A stretch of 64,000 nt of DNA from Klebsiella variicola (GCF_000828055.2 NZ_CP010523.2:1364001-1428000); one strand, 5' to 3'; shown: positions 18,682 to 33,570, counted from the first letter of the stretch. Numbers and translations are program-made. Notes: generated by a model from the letters alone, not told the origin.

Positions 18682-19809
18682 TCAGGCGACCAGCTGTTCC
18701 ATTACGCGTTGATACATCCGTGCCAGCAGCTGCAGGTCGGCGGCGTTCACACATTCATTAATTTTGTGAATGGTTGCGTTCACGGGGCCCAACTCAACCA
18801 CCTGCGCCCCCATGCGGGCGATAAACCGACCGTCAGAGGTGCCGCCGTTGGTCAACAGCTGCGGTTTGATCTCATTATAGTGCTCAATTGCGCTCACCAC
18901 CGCATCCACCAGTTTACCGCGCCCGGTGAGGAACGGCTGGCCGGAGAGCCACCACTCCACGCTGTAACGCAGCTGGTATTTTTCCAGCAGGGAGACCACG
19001 CGGGCTTTGATCATCTCGTCCGTCAGTTCCGTACTGAAGCGGAAGTTGAACTGGACGAACATATCGCCGGGGATCACGTTGTTGCTGCCGGTACCGGACT
19101 GTACGTTGGCGATCTGCATGCTGGTTGGCGGGAAAAATTCATTGCCTTTATCCCACTCGATATTGACCAGCTCCGCCAGCATCGGCGCCGCGCGATGGAC
19201 AGGGTTATCGGCAAGGTGCGGATAGGCAACATGGCCCTGCACGCCGTGAATGGTCAGGTTGCAGGTCAGCGAGCCGCGGCGGCCGTTTTTCACCACATCG
19301 CCGACCACCTCGGTACTGGAGGGTTCGCCGACCAGACAGTAGTCCAGACGTTCGTTACGCGCCATCAGAGTTTCCACCACTTTGACGGTGCCGTTTTTGG
19401 CGCTGGCCTCTTCATCTGAGGTGATCAAGAACGCCAGTCTGCCGCGATGATTCGGGTACTGCGCGACAAAACGTTCCGCCGCCACCACCATCGCCGCCAG
19501 CGAGCCTTTCATATCAGCTGCGCCGCGGCCGAACAGCATGCCGTCGCGGATGGTCGGTTCGAACGGGGGGTTGATCCAGCGGTCGGCGTCGCCTGCCGGG
19601 ACCACGTCGGTGTGGCCGGCGAAGGCCAGCGTCTCGCCGTGGCCGCGCCAGGCCCAGAAATTCTGTGTATCGCCGAAATCCATCGGTTCAACGGTAAAGC
19701 CGATCGCACGCAGGCGTTCAATCATTAACGCCTGGCATCCCGCATCATCGGGGCTAAGGGAAGGGCGGCGAATAAGCTGCTGAGCCAGCTCAATGACCGG
19801 GCAAGACAT
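18682..19809 (-). CDS. dapE: Succinyl-diaminopimelate desuccinylase DapE
   Basis: DapE removes succinate from N-succinyl-LL-diaminopimelate in lysine and peptidoglycan precursor synthesis. It is a dinuclear zinc M20 peptidase-family enzyme. The 375 residues match E. coli. Metal and catalytic motifs visible are [11 protein letters not shown] (His and Asp), the [10 protein letters not shown] bridging Asp, [12 protein letters not shown] (Glu general base and ligand) and VGEPSST. It starts 3 nt after the yffB stop and is translated from the same mRNA. Confidence 0.98.
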   Translation of the reverse strand: MSCPVIELAQQLIRRPSLSPDDAGCQALMIERLRAIGFTVEPMDFGDTQNFWAWRGHGETLAFAGHTDVVPAGDADRWINPPFEPTIRDGMLFGRGAADMKGSLAAMVVAAERFVAQYPNHRGRLAFLITSDEEASAKNGTVKVVETLMARNERLDYCLVGEPSSTEVVGDVVKNGRRGSLTCNLTIHGVQGHVAYPHLADNPVHRAAPMLAELVNIEWDKGNEFFPPTSMQIANVQSGTGSNNVIPGDMFVQFNFRFSTELTDEMIKARVVSLLEKYQLRYSVEWWLSGQPFLTGRGKLVDAVVSAIEHYNEIKPQLLTNGGTSDGRFIARMGAQVVELGPVNATIHKINECVNAADLQLLARMYQRVMEQLVA

Positions 19810-19812
19810 AGA

Positions 19813-20166
19813 CTATACCTCGTTAAACTGCTGATAACTTGCTTCACTAAAACCCAGCAGCATAGGACGACCGGGCGCACAGAGCAATGGGCGTTTGATA
19901 ATCGCCGGCATTTCCAGCATCAATGCGGCGGCGGCGTCGGCATTATCGATGCTGTTGCGCAGCGACTCGTCGAGTTTGCGCCAGGTGGTGCCGCGGGTGT
20001 TCAGCAGCGCCTGCCAGCCCAGTTCGGCAATAAAGGTATCCAGTTGCGCGCGGTCAAGGCCATCGGCGCGGTAGTCATGAAACTGATACGCAATCTGATG
20101 CGCTTCCAGCCAGCGACGGGCTTTTTTAATGGTATCGCAGTTTTTAATTCCGTACATGGTGAGCAT
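19813..20166 (-). CDS. yffB: ArsC/Spx-family thioredoxin-fold protein YffB
   Basis: A 117-residue member of the ArsC/Spx family with the N-terminal [15 protein letters not shown] motif containing one Cys, and the conserved [10 protein letters not shown]...[11 protein letters not shown] end. The molecular function is unclear; a glutathione-dependent thiol reductase role has been suggested for related proteins. The start is taken as ATG 20166, seven codons inside the longest frame, because it matches the E. coli N-terminus and AAAGG precedes it. It heads the yffB-dapE-ypfN set. Confidence 0.9.
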   Translation of the reverse strand: MLTMYGIKNCDTIKKARRWLEAHQIAYQFHDYRADGLDRAQLDTFIAELGWQALLNTRGTTWRKLDESLRNSIDNADAAAALMLEMPAIIKRPLLCAPGRPMLLGFSEASYQQFNEV

Positions 20167-20531
20167 AGATAAACCTTTCACATTCAATTAAGCGGTTAAC
20201 TCAGATATTTCCGAATATATAAGTCTTACTGAAATAATACGTGATTCAGATGAATAAATATAACTTTTTACCGGGTATCTCATTCAATTGACGGCGTGGT
20301 GAAATTTTGCTCATTCGCGGAAGTGATGTGAGGCTATTAACAATATTGCGAAAATGTTGCCTGAGAGTGCTCTGCGTCACATAATTTTTACATACGAAAC
20401 GGCATAGTGGCGGCAACCAGAGGTTTTATCTCTGTCAGACGTCCACAAGACAATCAGAGCAATAGGGGAGCCCAACTTCCCATCAGCAATGAAGTTATAT
20501 AGAATCGACCATAATAATAAGAGAGGCTATT
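20167..20531. other. Intergenic region between yffB and ypfM
   Basis: 365 bp, A+T-rich compared with the neighbours. It must hold the divergent promoters for yffB-dapE and ypfM. I see a small AGAG/CTCT hairpin near 20425 and no convincing sigma-70 promoter, known regulator site or small RNA terminator. Confidence 0.5.
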
Positions 20532-20591
20532 ATGATTGAACATGAACTGGGGAACTGGAAAGATTTTATTGAAGGCATGCTTCGTAAATAA
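20532..20591 (+). CDS. ypfM: Small protein YpfM (19 residues)
   Basis: ATG 20532 to TAA 20591 encodes MIEHELGNWKDFIEGMLRK. From memory, the E. coli small protein YpfM, shown to be expressed by epitope tagging, is the same except at residues 4 and 15. The peptide looks like an amphipathic helix. GAGAGGC lies 7 nt upstream. Function unknown. Conservation of the frame at the same place beside acrD and dapE is the main evidence. A terminator follows 69 bp later. Confidence 0.85.
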   Translation: MIEHELGNWKDFIEGMLRK

Positions 20592-20659
20592 ATTTCCGCA
20601 ATGTGAGCAGGGGAATAACGCGAAGTAAATAAGCGCGTCATGGTTCTGAACACATAAAG

Positions 20660-20684
20660 AAGGCGACCTTAAGGGTCGCCTTTT
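20660..20684. terminator. Bidirectional terminator between ypfM and acrD
   Basis: AAGGCGACC pairs with GGTCGCCTT around TTAAG, followed by T residues on the plus strand. acrD converges from the right and ends 35 bp away. Confidence 0.85.
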
Positions 20685-20718
20685 CTGTTATTAAGGCTCG
20701 CCGCCAACGCCCGACGGC

Positions 20719-23700
20719 TTATTGCGGACGCTCCTTCAGCGGAAAGCGACGGCGTACCAGCACAAAGAACAGCGGCACGAAAAAGATGGCCAGCACGGTG
20801 GCGGAGATCATCCCGCCCATCACCCCGGTACCGACCGCATGCTGGCTGCCGGAACCGGCCCCGGTGCTGGTCGCCATCGGCAGCACGCCGAAGATAAACG
20901 CCAGCGAGGTCATCAGGATGGGGCGCAGGCGCTGACGGCAGGCCGACAGCGTGGCGCTGAGCAGATCCTGGCCTTTCTCGTTCAGCTCGTTGGCGAACTC
21001 AACGATCAGAATGGCGTTTTTCGCCGACAGGCCGATCACCGTTAACAGGCCCACCTGGAAGTAAACATCATTCTCCAGGCCGCGCACCCAGGTCGCCAGC
21101 AGGGCGCCAATCACCCCGAGCGGGACCACCAGCATCACCGAGAACGGCACCGACCAGCTCTCGTACAGCGCCGCCAGGCACAGGAACACCACCAGCAGCG
21201 AAATCGCGTACAGTGCCGGCGCCTGAGCGCCAGAGAGGCGTTCCTGGTAGGACATGGCGGTCCATTCGAGGCCAAAGCCGGTTGGCAACTGCGCGGCCAG
21301 CTTCTCCATCATGTCCATCGCGGTGCCGGTACTGATACCCGGCGCCGCCTCACCAACGATCTCCACCGCCGAGTAGCCATTGTAGCGTTCCAGCCGCGGC
21401 GAGCCGGTCTCCCAGCGTGAGGTGGCGAAGGCCGAGAACGGCACCATCGTGCCGCTGCTGTTGCGGACATACCAGAGATTGATATCGTCTGGCAGCATCC
21501 GGTATTTCGCCGCTGCCTGGACGTAGACTTTCTTCACCCGGCCGCGATCCATAAAGTCGTTGACGTAGCTCGACCCCCACGCGGTTTGCAGCGTATCGTT
21601 GATGTCGTCAATGGAGACGCCCAGCGCCTGCGCTTTACGCTGATCGATATCGACCTGCAGCTGCGGACTGTCGTCGAGCCCGTTATGGCGGACCCGGGTC
21701 AACAGTGGGTTTTTGCCGGCCAGCTCAAGCAGCGTATCGCGTGCCGCCATCAGCGCATCGTGCCCCTTACCGGCGTGATCCTCAAGCTCCATATCGAAGC
21801 CTGCCGAACTGCCGAGGCCGCTGATGGCCGGCGGGCTGCTGGCGATGACCCGCGCTTCGTTGATCTGATTAAACGCTTTGGTGGCGCGTTCAATAATGGC
21901 AAAGGAGGAGCCGGTTTCCGGGTCGCGCTGGTCCCAGTCTTTGAGACGCACAAACATGCGGGCCACGTTCTGCCCGTTGCCGCCGGGGCCGGAACCGACG
22001 GTGGCAAATACCGATTCGACGTTCTGCTTCTCATTAGTGAGGAAGTAATCTTCCGCTTTTTGCACTACTTTCAGCGTCTGCTGCTGAGTAGCGCCGCTCG
22101 GCAACTGGACCGAGGTGGTGAACATCCCGCGATCTTCCAGCGGCAGGAACGAGGTGGGCAGATGCAGGAACAGGAACACCATCCCGCCGAGCAGGACGAC
22201 GTAGATCAGCATCCAGCGCAGCGAGCGGTGAAGAATTTTGCCGACAAAGGTTTCGTAGCGGCTGGCGCTGCGGTTGAAGGTGCGGTTGAACCAGCCGAAG
22301 AAGCCTTTTCTTTCATGGGATTCACCTGGCTTAACCGGCTTGAGCAGCGTGGCGCAAAGGGCCGGGGTGAGGATCATGGCCACCAGCACCGAGAGGACCA
22401 TCGCCGCGACGATAGTGATTGAGAACTGGCGATAGATGGCCCCGGTGGTGCCGCCGAAGAAGGCCATTGGCACAAACACCGCCGACAGCACCATGGCGAT
22501 CCCCACCAGCGCGCCCTGAATTTGTCCCATCGATTTGCGGGTCGCCTCGCGTGGCGACAGGCCCTCCTCGCTCATGATGCGCTCGACGTTCTCCACCACC
22601 ACGATGGCGTCATCCACCAGCAGGCCGATCGCCAGCACCATCGCGAACATCGTCAGGGTGTTGATGCTGTAGCCACAGGCATACAGCACCGCAAAGGTGC
22701 CCATCAGCACCACCGGCACGGCGATGGTCGGGATCAGGGTGGCGCGGAAGTTCTGCAGGAACAGATACATCACGAGGAAGACCAGCAGGATCGCCTCCAG
22801 CAGCGTTTTGACCACATCAGTGATGGAGGCCTTTACGAAGGAGGTCGTCTCGTAGGCGACTTTATATTCCAGACCGTGAGGAAAATACTGCGACAGCTCA
22901 TTGAGGCGATTGATCACGCGCTCCGCCGTGGCCATTTCGTTGGCGCCGGAAGCAAGCTTAATTCCCAGGCCCGAAGCGGCCTGCCGGTTGTAGCGGCTGA
23001 GGTAGTCGTACTTCTCCGCCCCCATCTCGACGGTGGCGACATCGCCCAGCGTCACCTCTGAACCATCCTGATTGACGCGCAGGGTGATATTGCGGAACTG
23101 CTCCGGGGTTTGTAGCAGAGATTGCGAGTTGATGGTGGCGTTTAGCGCCTGCTTATCGACCGAAGGCGTCCCGCCAAGCTGGCCGACGGCAATCTGGGCG
23201 TTCTGCGAACTGATGGCGTCGGTCACATCCTTGGTGGTCAGCTGGTAGCTATTGAGCTTCGCCGGGTCGAGCCAGATGCGCATTGAGTATTGCGAGCCGT
23301 AGGCGTCGATATCCCCCACGCCGTTGACGCGGCTGAGCGGGTCCTGAATGTTACTGGCGACGTAGTCGGCAATATCTTGTTTATCCATGCTGCCGTCGGT
23401 GGAGACGAAGGCGAGGGTCAGGATATTGGTGTCGCCGGTTTTGCGCACCGTCACCCCCTGGTTTTGCACTGCCTGCGGCAGTTTACGCATCGCCGACTGC
23501 AGCTGGTTCTGAACCTGCTGCACGGCTTCGTCCGGGTCGGTACCGGCGGTGAAGCTCAGGGTGATCGTCGCCTGGCCAGTGGCGCTGCTCTGGGATGACA
23601 TATACATCAGGTTATCGAGGCCGGTCATATTCTGTTCGATAACCTGGGTGACGGTATTCTCCAGGGTTTGCGCGGAGGCGCCGGGATAGTTGGCGGTGAT

Positions 23701-23832
23701 CCGCACGTTCGGCGGGGCGAGGTCGGGATACTGTTCAACGGGAAGCGACAAAATGGCAAGGGTGCCCGTCAGACATAACAGGATTGCCAGCACCCACGCA
23801 AAAATGGGGCGATCGATAAAGAAATTCGCCAT
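20719..23832 (-). CDS. acrD: RND efflux transporter AcrD
   Basis: AcrD is an inner-membrane proton-driven exporter of aminoglycosides and some acidic drugs that works with AcrA and TolC. The 1037 residues equal E. coli AcrD and open [20 protein letters not shown], with twelve membrane segments and two large periplasmic loops. The proton-relay pair is in [16 protein letters not shown]; the [11 protein letters not shown] motif and the ending [10 protein letters not shown] are typical. Identity is closer to AcrD than AcrB, by the C-terminus and the lack of a linked acrA. In E. coli BaeSR controls it; no clear BaeR box was confirmed here. Confidence 0.97.
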   Translation of the reverse strand: MANFFIDRPIFAWVLAILLCLTGTLAILSLPVEQYPDLAPPNVRITANYPGASAQTLENTVTQVIEQNMTGLDNLMYMSSQSSATGQATITLSFTAGTDPDEAVQQVQNQLQSAMRKLPQAVQNQGVTVRKTGDTNILTLAFVSTDGSMDKQDIADYVASNIQDPLSRVNGVGDIDAYGSQYSMRIWLDPAKLNSYQLTTKDVTDAISSQNAQIAVGQLGGTPSVDKQALNATINSQSLLQTPEQFRNITLRVNQDGSEVTLGDVATVEMGAEKYDYLSRYNRQAASGLGIKLASGANEMATAERVINRLNELSQYFPHGLEYKVAYETTSFVKASITDVVKTLLEAILLVFLVMYLFLQNFRATLIPTIAVPVVLMGTFAVLYACGYSINTLTMFAMVLAIGLLVDDAIVVVENVERIMSEEGLSPREATRKSMGQIQGALVGIAMVLSAVFVPMAFFGGTTGAIYRQFSITIVAAMVLSVLVAMILTPALCATLLKPVKPGESHERKGFFGWFNRTFNRSASRYETFVGKILHRSLRWMLIYVVLLGGMVFLFLHLPTSFLPLEDRGMFTTSVQLPSGATQQQTLKVVQKAEDYFLTNEKQNVESVFATVGSGPGGNGQNVARMFVRLKDWDQRDPETGSSFAIIERATKAFNQINEARVIASSPPAISGLGSSAGFDMELEDHAGKGHDALMAARDTLLELAGKNPLLTRVRHNGLDDSPQLQVDIDQRKAQALGVSIDDINDTLQTAWGSSYVNDFMDRGRVKKVYVQAAAKYRMLPDDINLWYVRNSSGTMVPFSAFATSRWETGSPRLERYNGYSAVEIVGEAAPGISTGTAMDMMEKLAAQLPTGFGLEWTAMSYQERLSGAQAPALYAISLLVVFLCLAALYESWSVPFSVMLVVPLGVIGALLATWVRGLENDVYFQVGLLTVIGLSAKNAILIVEFANELNEKGQDLLSATLSACRQRLRPILMTSLAFIFGVLPMATSTGAGSGSQHAVGTGVMGGMISATVLAIFFVPLFFVLVRRRFPLKERPQ

Positions 23833-26187
<2,355 letters not shown>

Positions 26188-26245
26188 CGACAAACCCGGC
26201 CCCGCAGCGTAGTATGAGGGCGTCCTTTTACGCTGTGGGGTCGGT

Positions 26246-26842
26246 ATGTCACTCAATATTCACGTCATTAAAGATAAAATCCTCTCTGAGAACTGGTTCG
26301 TACTACGCAACATGACTTATGAGCTAACGCGGGCGGACGGCAGCGTCGTGCGCCATAAGCGCGAAGTCTACGATCGCGGCAATGGCGCCACCGTACTGCT
26401 GTATAACCGCCATAAGCAGACGGTGGTCCTGGTGCGGCAGTTCCGGGTCGCCACCTGGGTCAATGGCAATCATGACGGCATGCTGATTGAAACCTGCGCC
26501 GGGCTGCTGGACAACGACGAGCCGGAAGCCTGCATTCGTAAAGAGGCGGTGGAAGAGACCGGCTACGAAGTGGGCGAGGTGCGTAAGCTGTTTGAGCTGT
26601 TTATGTCGCCAGGGGGCGTCACCGAAGTGGTGCATTTCTTTATCGCCGAGTACAGCGACGCGCAGCGAACCACCAGCGGCGGCGGGGTGGATGATGAAGC
26701 CATCGAGGTGCTGGAGCTGCCTTTTAGCCAGGCGCTGCAGATGGTCGCTGACGGTGAGATCCGCGACGGTAAGGCGGTCATCCTGCTGCAGTATCTGCAA
26801 ACCTCCGGCCTGATGTCGGGGAACTCTGACAAATCCGATTGA
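26246..26842 (+). CDS. nudK: GDP-mannose pyrophosphatase NudK (Nudix)
   Basis: NudK hydrolyses GDP-mannose to GMP and mannose 1-phosphate and belongs to the Nudix superfamily. The 198 residues contain a complete Nudix box: Gly of [11 protein letters not shown], then [11 protein letters not shown] with the metal-binding glutamates. The flanks [17 protein letters not shown] and [12 protein letters not shown] match E. coli NudK. The last residues, about seven beyond the E. coli end, are not conserved. Cytosolic; stands alone or is read from aegA. Confidence 0.95.
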   Translation: MSLNIHVIKDKILSENWFVLRNMTYELTRADGSVVRHKREVYDRGNGATVLLYNRHKQTVVLVRQFRVATWVNGNHDGMLIETCAGLLDNDEPEACIRKEAVEETGYEVGEVRKLFELFMSPGGVTEVVHFFIAEYSDAQRTTSGGGVDDEAIEVLELPFSQALQMVADGEIRDGKAVILLQYLQTSGLMSGNSDKSD

Positions 26843-26905
26843 GTAAGCGGCTGCCGTTGTCCAGGATAGGCGCCGTGGTCGGGTTTATCTGGGGTCGGGC
26901 GGTTC

Positions 26906-27952
26906 ATGCTTTTTCGCATCATTTTTTTCCTCTTTCTGGCGGTGCTGCCTTGCTCGCAGGCATGGTCGGCACCGACGCAGCAGCGCTTCAACGACTGGCA
27001 GGTCACCTGTAACAACCAAAATTTCTGCGTCACCCGTAACGTGGGGCTGCATTATGGGCTGGTGATGACCCTCAGCCGCAGCGCCGGAGCAGTGACTGAC
27101 GCCAGCCTGCGTATCGAACTGGGGGGCACCGGTAATCCGGTGGCGACGCTAGCGCCGATAGCGCCGCGCCTGCTGCTGGATGGCAAACCGGTGTCCCTGA
27201 CCGACAAGCGCTGGCACATTGAAGATAAGCTCATTAAAACCGCCGACAGCGTGACGATCGATGCATTTCTCCAGCAGGTTCAGGAGGGGAAAGCTCTCTC
27301 GCTGGCCAATGGCCTGCAGAGCATCTCCCTGCAGGGGTTGAAAGCGGCTCTGTTTTTTATCGACGATCGGCAAAAGCGGGTAGGCAGTGAAACGGCCTGG
27401 GTCGGCAAAGGGGAAGAGCCGCCGCTCAGCGTACCGCCGGCCCCGGCGCTGCGCGCAGTGGCGACCGCGGAAACAGCGCAGTCGCCGCTGGGGCGTGAGG
27501 AGCTCAACGATCTGATGGACTACGGTAATGAGCGGATGACCAACAGCAACTGCTCCCTCGATCCCTTCCGCCGTGAAATTCGCGTTACTGCGCTGACGGA
27601 TGACAAAGTGCTGCTGATGACCAGCTGCGAATCCGGCGCGTACAACACCGTCTGGCTGGCCTGGCTGGTCTCCCGCCAGCGGCCCTATGTCGCCCGTCAG
27701 GTGCGGCTGACGCTGCCGTTTCAGCCACCGGGCGAGGCACCGCGGGAGATCGAGCTTATCAACGCCAGCTACGATGATCGCCGCCATGAGCTGGTGACCC
27801 TGGATAAAGGCCGTGAGGCCGGCGATTGCGGGATCCAGACCCGCTGGCGTTTTGACGGCCAGCGGTTCAGTCTCTCCCGCTACGCGCAGCAGCCGACGTG
27901 TGATAACTGGCAGGGGCCAGACGCCTGGCCCACGCTGTGGATCACCCGTTGA
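26906..27952 (+). CDS. ypfG: Exported DUF1176 protein YpfG
   Basis: A 348-residue secreted protein with a signal peptide at about residues 1-22 ([20 protein letters not shown]). The rest fits the DUF1176 family of unknown function; it has an even spread of Cys pairs (TCNNQNFC near 34-41, SNCSL, TSCE, GDCG) that could form disulfides in the periplasm. It matches E. coli YpfG in length and place. Its 3' end overlaps the 3' end of tktB on the other strand by 11 bp, so there is no room for a separate terminator between them. Confidence 0.9.
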   Translation: MLFRIIFFLFLAVLPCSQAWSAPTQQRFNDWQVTCNNQNFCVTRNVGLHYGLVMTLSRSAGAVTDASLRIELGGTGNPVATLAPIAPRLLLDGKPVSLTDKRWHIEDKLIKTADSVTIDAFLQQVQEGKALSLANGLQSISLQGLKAALFFIDDRQKRVGSETAWVGKGEEPPLSVPPAPALRAVATAETAQSPLGREELNDLMDYGNERMTNSNCSLDPFRREIRVTALTDDKVLLMTSCESGAYNTVWLAWLVSRQRPYVARQVRLTLPFQPPGEAPREIELINASYDDRRHELVTLDKGREAGDCGIQTRWRFDGQRFSLSRYAQQPTCDNWQGPDAWPTLWITR

Positions 27953-29936
27953 GCACCTGCTCCGCGGTGGCGACGATATGGTCGACCGTAAAGCCAAAGA
28001 ACGGAAACAGCTGCTCTGCCGGGGCGGATTCGCCATAGCCGGTCATGCCGACGATCTTGCCTTTTAAGCCGACATATTTATACCAGTAGTCCGCTATCCC
28101 GGCCTCGACCGCCACCCGGGCGCTGACGTCCGACGGCAGCACCGACTCGCGCCAGGCCTCATCCTGGGCATCAAACACATCGGTGGAAGGGAGCGAGACG
28201 ACCCGCACATTCACCCCGTTCGCCAACAGTTTTTCTGCGGCCAGCACAGTGATCTCCACTTCCGAGCCGGTGGCGATGAGGATCAGGTCGGGCTTCCCGC
28301 CGGCATCTTTCAGCACGTAGCCTCCCCGGGCAATAGCCTGCACCTGTTCCGGGGTGCGCGGCATCTGCGCCAGGTTTTGCCGCGACAGGATCAGCGCCGT
28401 TGGTCCGTTCTGGCGCGCAATGGCCGCCTGCCAGGCGACGGCGGTCTCCACCTGGTCGCAGGGGCGCCAGGTGCTGAAGTTGGGCGTCAGTCGCAGACTG
28501 GCCAGCTGTTCCACCGCCTGGTGCGTCGGGCCATCTTCCCCGAGACCGATGGAGTCATGGGTATAGACCATGATCTGCCGGGCCTTCATCAGGGCCGCCA
28601 TGCGCGCGGCGTTGCGGGCGTATTCCACAAACATCAGGAAGGTCGAGGTATACGGAATGAAGCCCCCGTGCAGGGCGATGCCGTTGGCCACCGCGGTCAT
28701 GCCAAATTCGCGCACGCCGTAGTGGATATAGTTGCCCGCAGGATCGGCTTTAATCGATGTCGAGCCAGACCAGATGGTCAGGTTACTCGGCGCAAGATCC
28801 GCCGAACCGCCCAGCAGTTCCGGGAGATGCGGGCCGTAGGCGTTCAGCGCGTTTTGCGAGGCCTTGCGGCTGGCGATTTTCGCCGGCTCGGCCTGCAGTT
28901 TCGCCACGTAGTCGCGGGCGGTCGCGGCAAAGTCTTCCGGCAGGGTGCCATCCATGCGGCGAGTCAGCTCAGCGGCCAGCTCCGGAAACTGCTGCTGGTA
29001 GGCGGCGAATTTCTCGTTCCAGGCGTGCTCGGCTTTTTCGCCGCGCGGACGCGCATCCCAGCCCTGATAGATCTCTTTCGGGATCTCGAAGGGCGGATAT
29101 TTCCAGCCCAGCTGCTGGCGGGCCAGGGCCACCTCTTTTTCGCCCAGCGCCGCGCCGTGAGACTCTTCCGACCCCGCTTTGTTGGGCGAACCGAAGCCGA
29201 TGATGGTCCGACAGATAATCAGCGACGGCTTATCTTTCACCGCCTGCGCTTCCGCAATGGCCTGTTTAATGGCCTGCGGATCGTGACCATCAATGTCACC
29301 GATCACATGCCAGTGATAGGCGCGGAAGCGTTCGGCCGTATCATCGGAAAACCAGCCTTCGGTTTTGCCGTCGATGGAGATGCCGTTGTGATCGTAAAAA
29401 CCGATCAGCTTACCCAGTCCGAGCGTACCGGCCAGCGAACAGGCCTCATGGGAGATCCCCTCCATCAGGCAGCCATCGCCCATGAAAACCCAGGTGTGAT
29501 GGTCGATAATCTCATGACCGGGGCGGTTAAACTGTGCCGCCAGGGTGCGTTCGGCGATGGCCATGCCGACGGCGTTCGCCAGCCCCTGGCCCAGCGGGCC
29601 GGTGGTGGTCTCCACCCCGGGGGTATAGCCATGCTCCGGGTGGCCCGGCGTTTTTGAGTGCAACTGACGGAACTGCTTGAGTTCTGACAGCGGCAGATCG
29701 TAGCCGGTCAGGTGCAACAGGCTGTAGAGCAGCATCGACGCGTGGCCGTTGGACAGAATAAAGCGGTCGCGGTCCACCCAGCCAGGGTTCTGCGGATTGT
29801 GCTTGAGAAAATCGTTCCACAGCACTTCGGCAATGTCTGCCATCCCCATTGGCGCACCGGGGTGGCCGGAATTGGCTTTCTGCACCGCGTCCATACTCAG
29901 GGCGCGGATGGCGTTGGCAAGCTCTCTTCGGGACAT
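27942..29936 (-). CDS. tktB: Transketolase 2
   Basis: TktB transfers two-carbon units between sugar phosphates in the non-oxidative pentose phosphate pathway, with thiamine diphosphate and a divalent metal. The 664 residues from [19 protein letters not shown] show the TPP-binding segment [14 protein letters not shown], the catalytic region [15 protein letters not shown] and the C-terminal [10 protein letters not shown]. Start ATG 29936 has GGAGAA 6 nt upstream; the longer frame has no support. It follows talA by 16 nt as in E. coli, where the pair is stationary-phase (RpoS) induced. The isozyme is named by context. Confidence 0.96.
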   Translation of the reverse strand: MSRRELANAIRALSMDAVQKANSGHPGAPMGMADIAEVLWNDFLKHNPQNPGWVDRDRFILSNGHASMLLYSLLHLTGYDLPLSELKQFRQLHSKTPGHPEHGYTPGVETTTGPLGQGLANAVGMAIAERTLAAQFNRPGHEIIDHHTWVFMGDGCLMEGISHEACSLAGTLGLGKLIGFYDHNGISIDGKTEGWFSDDTAERFRAYHWHVIGDIDGHDPQAIKQAIAEAQAVKDKPSLIICRTIIGFGSPNKAGSEESHGAALGEKEVALARQQLGWKYPPFEIPKEIYQGWDARPRGEKAEHAWNEKFAAYQQQFPELAAELTRRMDGTLPEDFAATARDYVAKLQAEPAKIASRKASQNALNAYGPHLPELLGGSADLAPSNLTIWSGSTSIKADPAGNYIHYGVREFGMTAVANGIALHGGFIPYTSTFLMFVEYARNAARMAALMKARQIMVYTHDSIGLGEDGPTHQAVEQLASLRLTPNFSTWRPCDQVETAVAWQAAIARQNGPTALILSRQNLAQMPRTPEQVQAIARGGYVLKDAGGKPDLILIATGSEVEITVLAAEKLLANGVNVRVVSLPSTDVFDAQDEAWRESVLPSDVSARVAVEAGIADYWYKYVGLKGKIVGMTGYGESAPAEQLFPFFGFTVDHIVATAEQVLNG

Positions 29937-29952
29937 AGTTTTCTCCGTGAGA

Positions 29953-30909
29953 CTAAAGTGACAGTTTGGCGGCAAGCAGATCTTCCAGTTTGCGCTGATC
30001 GACGGCGAACAGGCGGATCCCCTCCGCCAGCTTTTCGACCGCCATCGGGTCCTGATTATGTTCCCAGCGGAACTCCGCCTCGCTGAGCGGCACCGGGCGC
30101 GGCAGGATCTGGCTGGCAGGGATCAGTTTGCGCACCACCGGGGCGTCGCTGGCCTGCAGCTCTTTTAACAAGGGCGGGGCGATGGTCAGCCGGTCGCAGC
30201 CGACCAGGGCGAGGATCTGTTCGGTGCGGCGGAAGCTGGCGCCCATCACGATGGTGGTGTATTTATGCTGTTTGAAGTAGTCATAGATATTGCGCACCGA
30301 TTTCACCCCCGGATCTTCCTCCACCACGTAAGGATCCAGCGGCTTACGCGCCTGATACCAGTCATAAATACGCCCGACGAAAGGGGAGATCAGATAGACC
30401 CCGGCTTCGGCGCAGGCCCGGGCCTGGGCGAAGGAAAACAGCAGCGTCAGGTTGCAGTGGATGCCTTCTTTTTCCAGCGTCTCGGCGGCGCGGATCCCCT
30501 CCCAGGTGGATGCCAGTTTGATCAGGATCCGCGACTTATCAATGCCCATCTCCTGATACAGCGCCACCAGATGGCGCGCCTTCTCGATGCTCTTCTCCCG
30601 GTTGAAGGAGAGCCGGGCGTCCACCTCGGTGGAGACCCGGCCCGGAATGCTTTTGAGGATCTCCGCGCCAAAATTGACCGCCAGCTTATCGCAGGCGTGA
30701 GTCACCTGCGCTTCACGGCCGCCTCCTTGCTTTTTCGCCCAGGCGATGGCGTCGTCAATGAGTCCGCTATAGGACGCCAGGCCGGCGGCCTTCAGCAGCA
30801 GGGAGGGGTTAGTGGTGGCATCTTCCGGATGATAGTGGCGAATGGATTCGATGTCGCCGCTGTCGGCGACCACGGTGGTGAACTGCTTGATGCTGTCTAG
30901 CTGATTCAT
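29953..30909 (-). CDS. talA: Transaldolase A
   Basis: TalA moves a dihydroxyacetone unit between sedoheptulose 7-phosphate and glyceraldehyde 3-phosphate. The 318 residues have Schiff-base Lys131 in [12 protein letters not shown] and the signature [13 protein letters not shown] at 30-42. ATG 30909 has AGGAGG upstream. A further 42 codons open before it carry no protein-like sequence. It forms an operon with tktB and is divergent from maeB across 294 bp; no RpoS promoter could be assigned by eye. Confidence 0.97.
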   Translation of the reverse strand: MNQLDSIKQFTTVVADSGDIESIRHYHPEDATTNPSLLLKAAGLASYSGLIDDAIAWAKKQGGGREAQVTHACDKLAVNFGAEILKSIPGRVSTEVDARLSFNREKSIEKARHLVALYQEMGIDKSRILIKLASTWEGIRAAETLEKEGIHCNLTLLFSFAQARACAEAGVYLISPFVGRIYDWYQARKPLDPYVVEEDPGVKSVRNIYDYFKQHKYTTIVMGASFRRTEQILALVGCDRLTIAPPLLKELQASDAPVVRKLIPASQILPRPVPLSEAEFRWEHNQDPMAVEKLAEGIRLFAVDQRKLEDLLAAKLSL

Positions 30910-31203
30910 AGATAAGTCCTCCTGGAACAAGGTGTTACATGAGTGCTTGCCGGTATGCGGTATAAATAGTGATGAGGTACATAACCAAAAAGCATAGCAG
31001 ACGGGGCTATTATTGGCGGCGAATCCGGGTAACATAACCGCTATAAATTGATAACAACCAGATCATAGCGATGGCCAGAGTTTGGCGGTGTTCAAAGTTT
31101 ATCGCCCCGCCAGGAGGGATACTGTCTGCCACTGAAAGGTGAACGACAGGATGGTCATCACGCTTTTCCCCTACGAACGATACGTGAAAGAAAGGAATAG
31201 AAA

Positions 31204-33483
31204 ATGGATGAGCAGTTAAAACAGAGCGCCCTCGACTTCCACGAATTTCCGGTTCCCGGAAAAATCCAGGTCTCGCCGACCAAACCTCTCGCCACCCAGC
31301 GCGATTTGGCGCTGGCCTACTCGCCGGGCGTCGCGGCCCCCTGTCTGGAAATCGAAAAAGATCCGCTGGCCGCCTACAAATACACTGCCCGCGGCAACCT
31401 GGTGGCGGTCGTCTCCAACGGCACCGCGGTGCTGGGGCTGGGGAATATCGGCGCGCTGGCCGGCAAGCCGGTGATGGAGGGTAAAGGCGTCCTGTTTAAG
31501 AAATTCGCCGGCATCGATGTGTTTGATATCGAAGTCGATGAGCTGGATCCGGACAAATTCATTAACGTCGTCGCCGCCCTCGAGCCGACCTTCGGCGGTA
31601 TCAACCTGGAAGATATTAAAGCGCCGGAGTGTTTCTACATCGAGCAGCAGCTGCGCGAGCGGATGAATATTCCGGTTTTCCATGACGATCAGCATGGCAC
31701 GGCGATCATCAGCACCGCGGCGATCCTCAACGGTCTGCGCGTCGTCGAGAAGAATCTGTCCGACGTGCGGATGGTGGTCTCCGGCGCGGGCGCGGCGGCG
31801 ATCGCCTGCATGAACCTGCTGGTGGCGCTGGGGATGCAAAAGCACAACATCGTGGTCTGCGATTCGAAAGGCGTCATCTATAAAGACCGTGAACCGAACA
31901 TGGCGGAAACCAAAGCCGCCTACGCAGTGGAAGACGACGGCAAACGTACGCTTGATGATGTGATCGATGGCGCCGACATTTTCCTCGGCTGCTCTGGCCC
32001 GAAAGTGCTGACTCCGGAGATGGTGAAGAAGATGGCGCGCGCGCCGCTGATCCTTGCCCTGGCCAACCCGGAGCCGGAAATTCTGCCGCCGCTGGCGAAG
32101 CAGGTCCGCGATGACGCCATCATCTGTACCGGTCGCTCCGACTACCCTAACCAGGTCAACAACGTGCTCTGCTTCCCGTTCATCTTCCGCGGCGCGCTGG
32201 ACGTCGGCGCGACGGCGATCAACGAAGAGATGAAGCTGGCGGCGGTGCACGCCATTGCCGAGCTGGCCCATGCCGAGCAGAGCGAAGTGGTGGCCTCCGC
32301 CTATGGCGATCAGGATTTAAGCTTTGGCCCGGACTACATCATTCCGAAACCGTTCGACCCGCGGCTGATCGTCAAGATTGCCCCTGCGGTGGCGAAGGCG
32401 GCAATGGATTCCGGCGTGGCAACGCGCCCCATCGCTGATTTTGACGCCTATATCGAGAAGCTGAGCGAGTTCGTCTATAAAACCAACCTGTTTATGAAGC
32501 CTATCTTCTCTCAGGCGCGCAAAGAGCCGAAGCGCGTGGTGTTGGCGGAAGGGGAGGAGACCCGGGTGCTGCACGCCACTCAGGAGCTGGTGTCGCTGGG
32601 GCTGGCCAAACCGATTCTGGTGGGGCGCCCTAGCGTGATTGAAATGCGCATCCAGAAGCTGGGTCTGCAGATCAAGGCCGGCGTTGACTTTGAGATCGTC
32701 AATAATGAATCCGACCCGCGGTTTAAAGAGTACTGGAGCGAGTACTACCAGCTGATGAAGCGCCGCGGCATTACCCAGGAGCAGGCGCAGCGGGCGGTGA
32801 TTAGCAACACCACGGTGATTGGCGCCATCATGGTTCATCGCGGTGAAGCGGATGCGATGATCTGCGGGACTATCGGCGAGTACCACGACCACTACCGCGT
32901 GGTGCAGCCGCTGTTTGGCTATCGCGACGGCGTCAGCACCGCCGGGGCGATGAATGCGCTGCTGCTGCCGAGCGGCAACACCTTTATCGCCGACACCTAT
33001 GTCAATCACGATCCCTCCCCGGAAGAGCTGGCGGAGATCACCCTGATGGCGGCGGAAAGCGTGCGTCGCTTCGGTATTGAGCCGCGGGTGGCATTGCTGT
33101 CGCACTCCAACTTTGGTTCCGCCGACTGCCCGTCAGCCAGCAAGATGCGCAAAACCCTTGAACTGGTGAAGGCGAGCGCCCCGGAGCTGATGATCGATGG
33201 CGAAATGCATGGCGACGCCGCGCTGGTGGAAAGCATCCGCAACGATCGCATGCCGGACAGCCCGCTGAAGGGATCGGCCAATATTCTGGTGATGCCGAAT
33301 ATGGAAGCCGCCCGGATCAGCTATAACCTGCTGCGTGTCTCCAGTTCGGAAGGGGTGACCGTCGGGCCAGTGCTGATGGGGGTGGCGAAGCCGGTGCATA
33401 TTCTGACGCCGATCGCCTCCGTACGCCGCATTGTGAATATGGTGGCGCTGGCGGTTGTCGAAGCGCAAACCGAACCGCTGTAA
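31204..33483 (+). CDS. maeB: NADP-dependent malic enzyme MaeB
   Basis: MaeB decarboxylates malate to pyruvate with NADP and supplies NADPH. The 759-residue protein is a fusion: malic enzyme at about 1-430 (active-site region [15 protein letters not shown] and the NADP site [15 protein letters not shown]), then a phosphotransacetylase-like domain at about 430-759 that is regulatory and binds acetyl-CoA in E. coli. The second half is related to EutD, encoded 2.5 kb downstream. ATG 31204 follows AAAGGAATAGAAA. A terminator lies about 50 bp past the stop. Confidence 0.97.
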   Translation: MDEQLKQSALDFHEFPVPGKIQVSPTKPLATQRDLALAYSPGVAAPCLEIEKDPLAAYKYTARGNLVAVVSNGTAVLGLGNIGALAGKPVMEGKGVLFKKFAGIDVFDIEVDELDPDKFINVVAALEPTFGGINLEDIKAPECFYIEQQLRERMNIPVFHDDQHGTAIISTAAILNGLRVVEKNLSDVRMVVSGAGAAAIACMNLLVALGMQKHNIVVCDSKGVIYKDREPNMAETKAAYAVEDDGKRTLDDVIDGADIFLGCSGPKVLTPEMVKKMARAPLILALANPEPEILPPLAKQVRDDAIICTGRSDYPNQVNNVLCFPFIFRGALDVGATAINEEMKLAAVHAIAELAHAEQSEVVASAYGDQDLSFGPDYIIPKPFDPRLIVKIAPAVAKAAMDSGVATRPIADFDAYIEKLSEFVYKTNLFMKPIFSQARKEPKRVVLAEGEETRVLHATQELVSLGLAKPILVGRPSVIEMRIQKLGLQIKAGVDFEIVNNESDPRFKEYWSEYYQLMKRRGITQEQAQRAVISNTTVIGAIMVHRGEADAMICGTIGEYHDHYRVVQPLFGYRDGVSTAGAMNALLLPSGNTFIADTYVNHDPSPEELAEITLMAAESVRRFGIEPRVALLSHSNFGSADCPSASKMRKTLELVKASAPELMIDGEMHGDAALVESIRNDRMPDSPLKGSANILVMPNMEAARISYNLLRVSSSEGVTVGPVLMGVAKPVHILTPIASVRRIVNMVALAVVEAQTEPL

Positions 33484-33532
33484 TCTCGTTTTTTTCCCAT
33501 TAACGCGCGGAGAGTTTTTCGCGCACAATATC

Positions 33533-33570
33533 AGGCAGGCCGGCGAGTAAAAACGCTGAGCCTGCCTTTT
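33533..33570 (+). terminator. Terminator after maeB
   Basis: AGGCAGGC (33533-33540) pairs with GCCTGCCT (33560-33567), followed by T residues. It isolates maeB from the eut operon; the eut promoter must lie between here and 33702. Confidence 0.75.

Noticed and set aside
28377..29657. 426-codon open frame opposite tktB
   Set aside because: Shadow frame caused by high G+C codon use; the translation is low-complexity, Arg/Gly/His-rich, and tktB on the other strand is a full, conserved gene.
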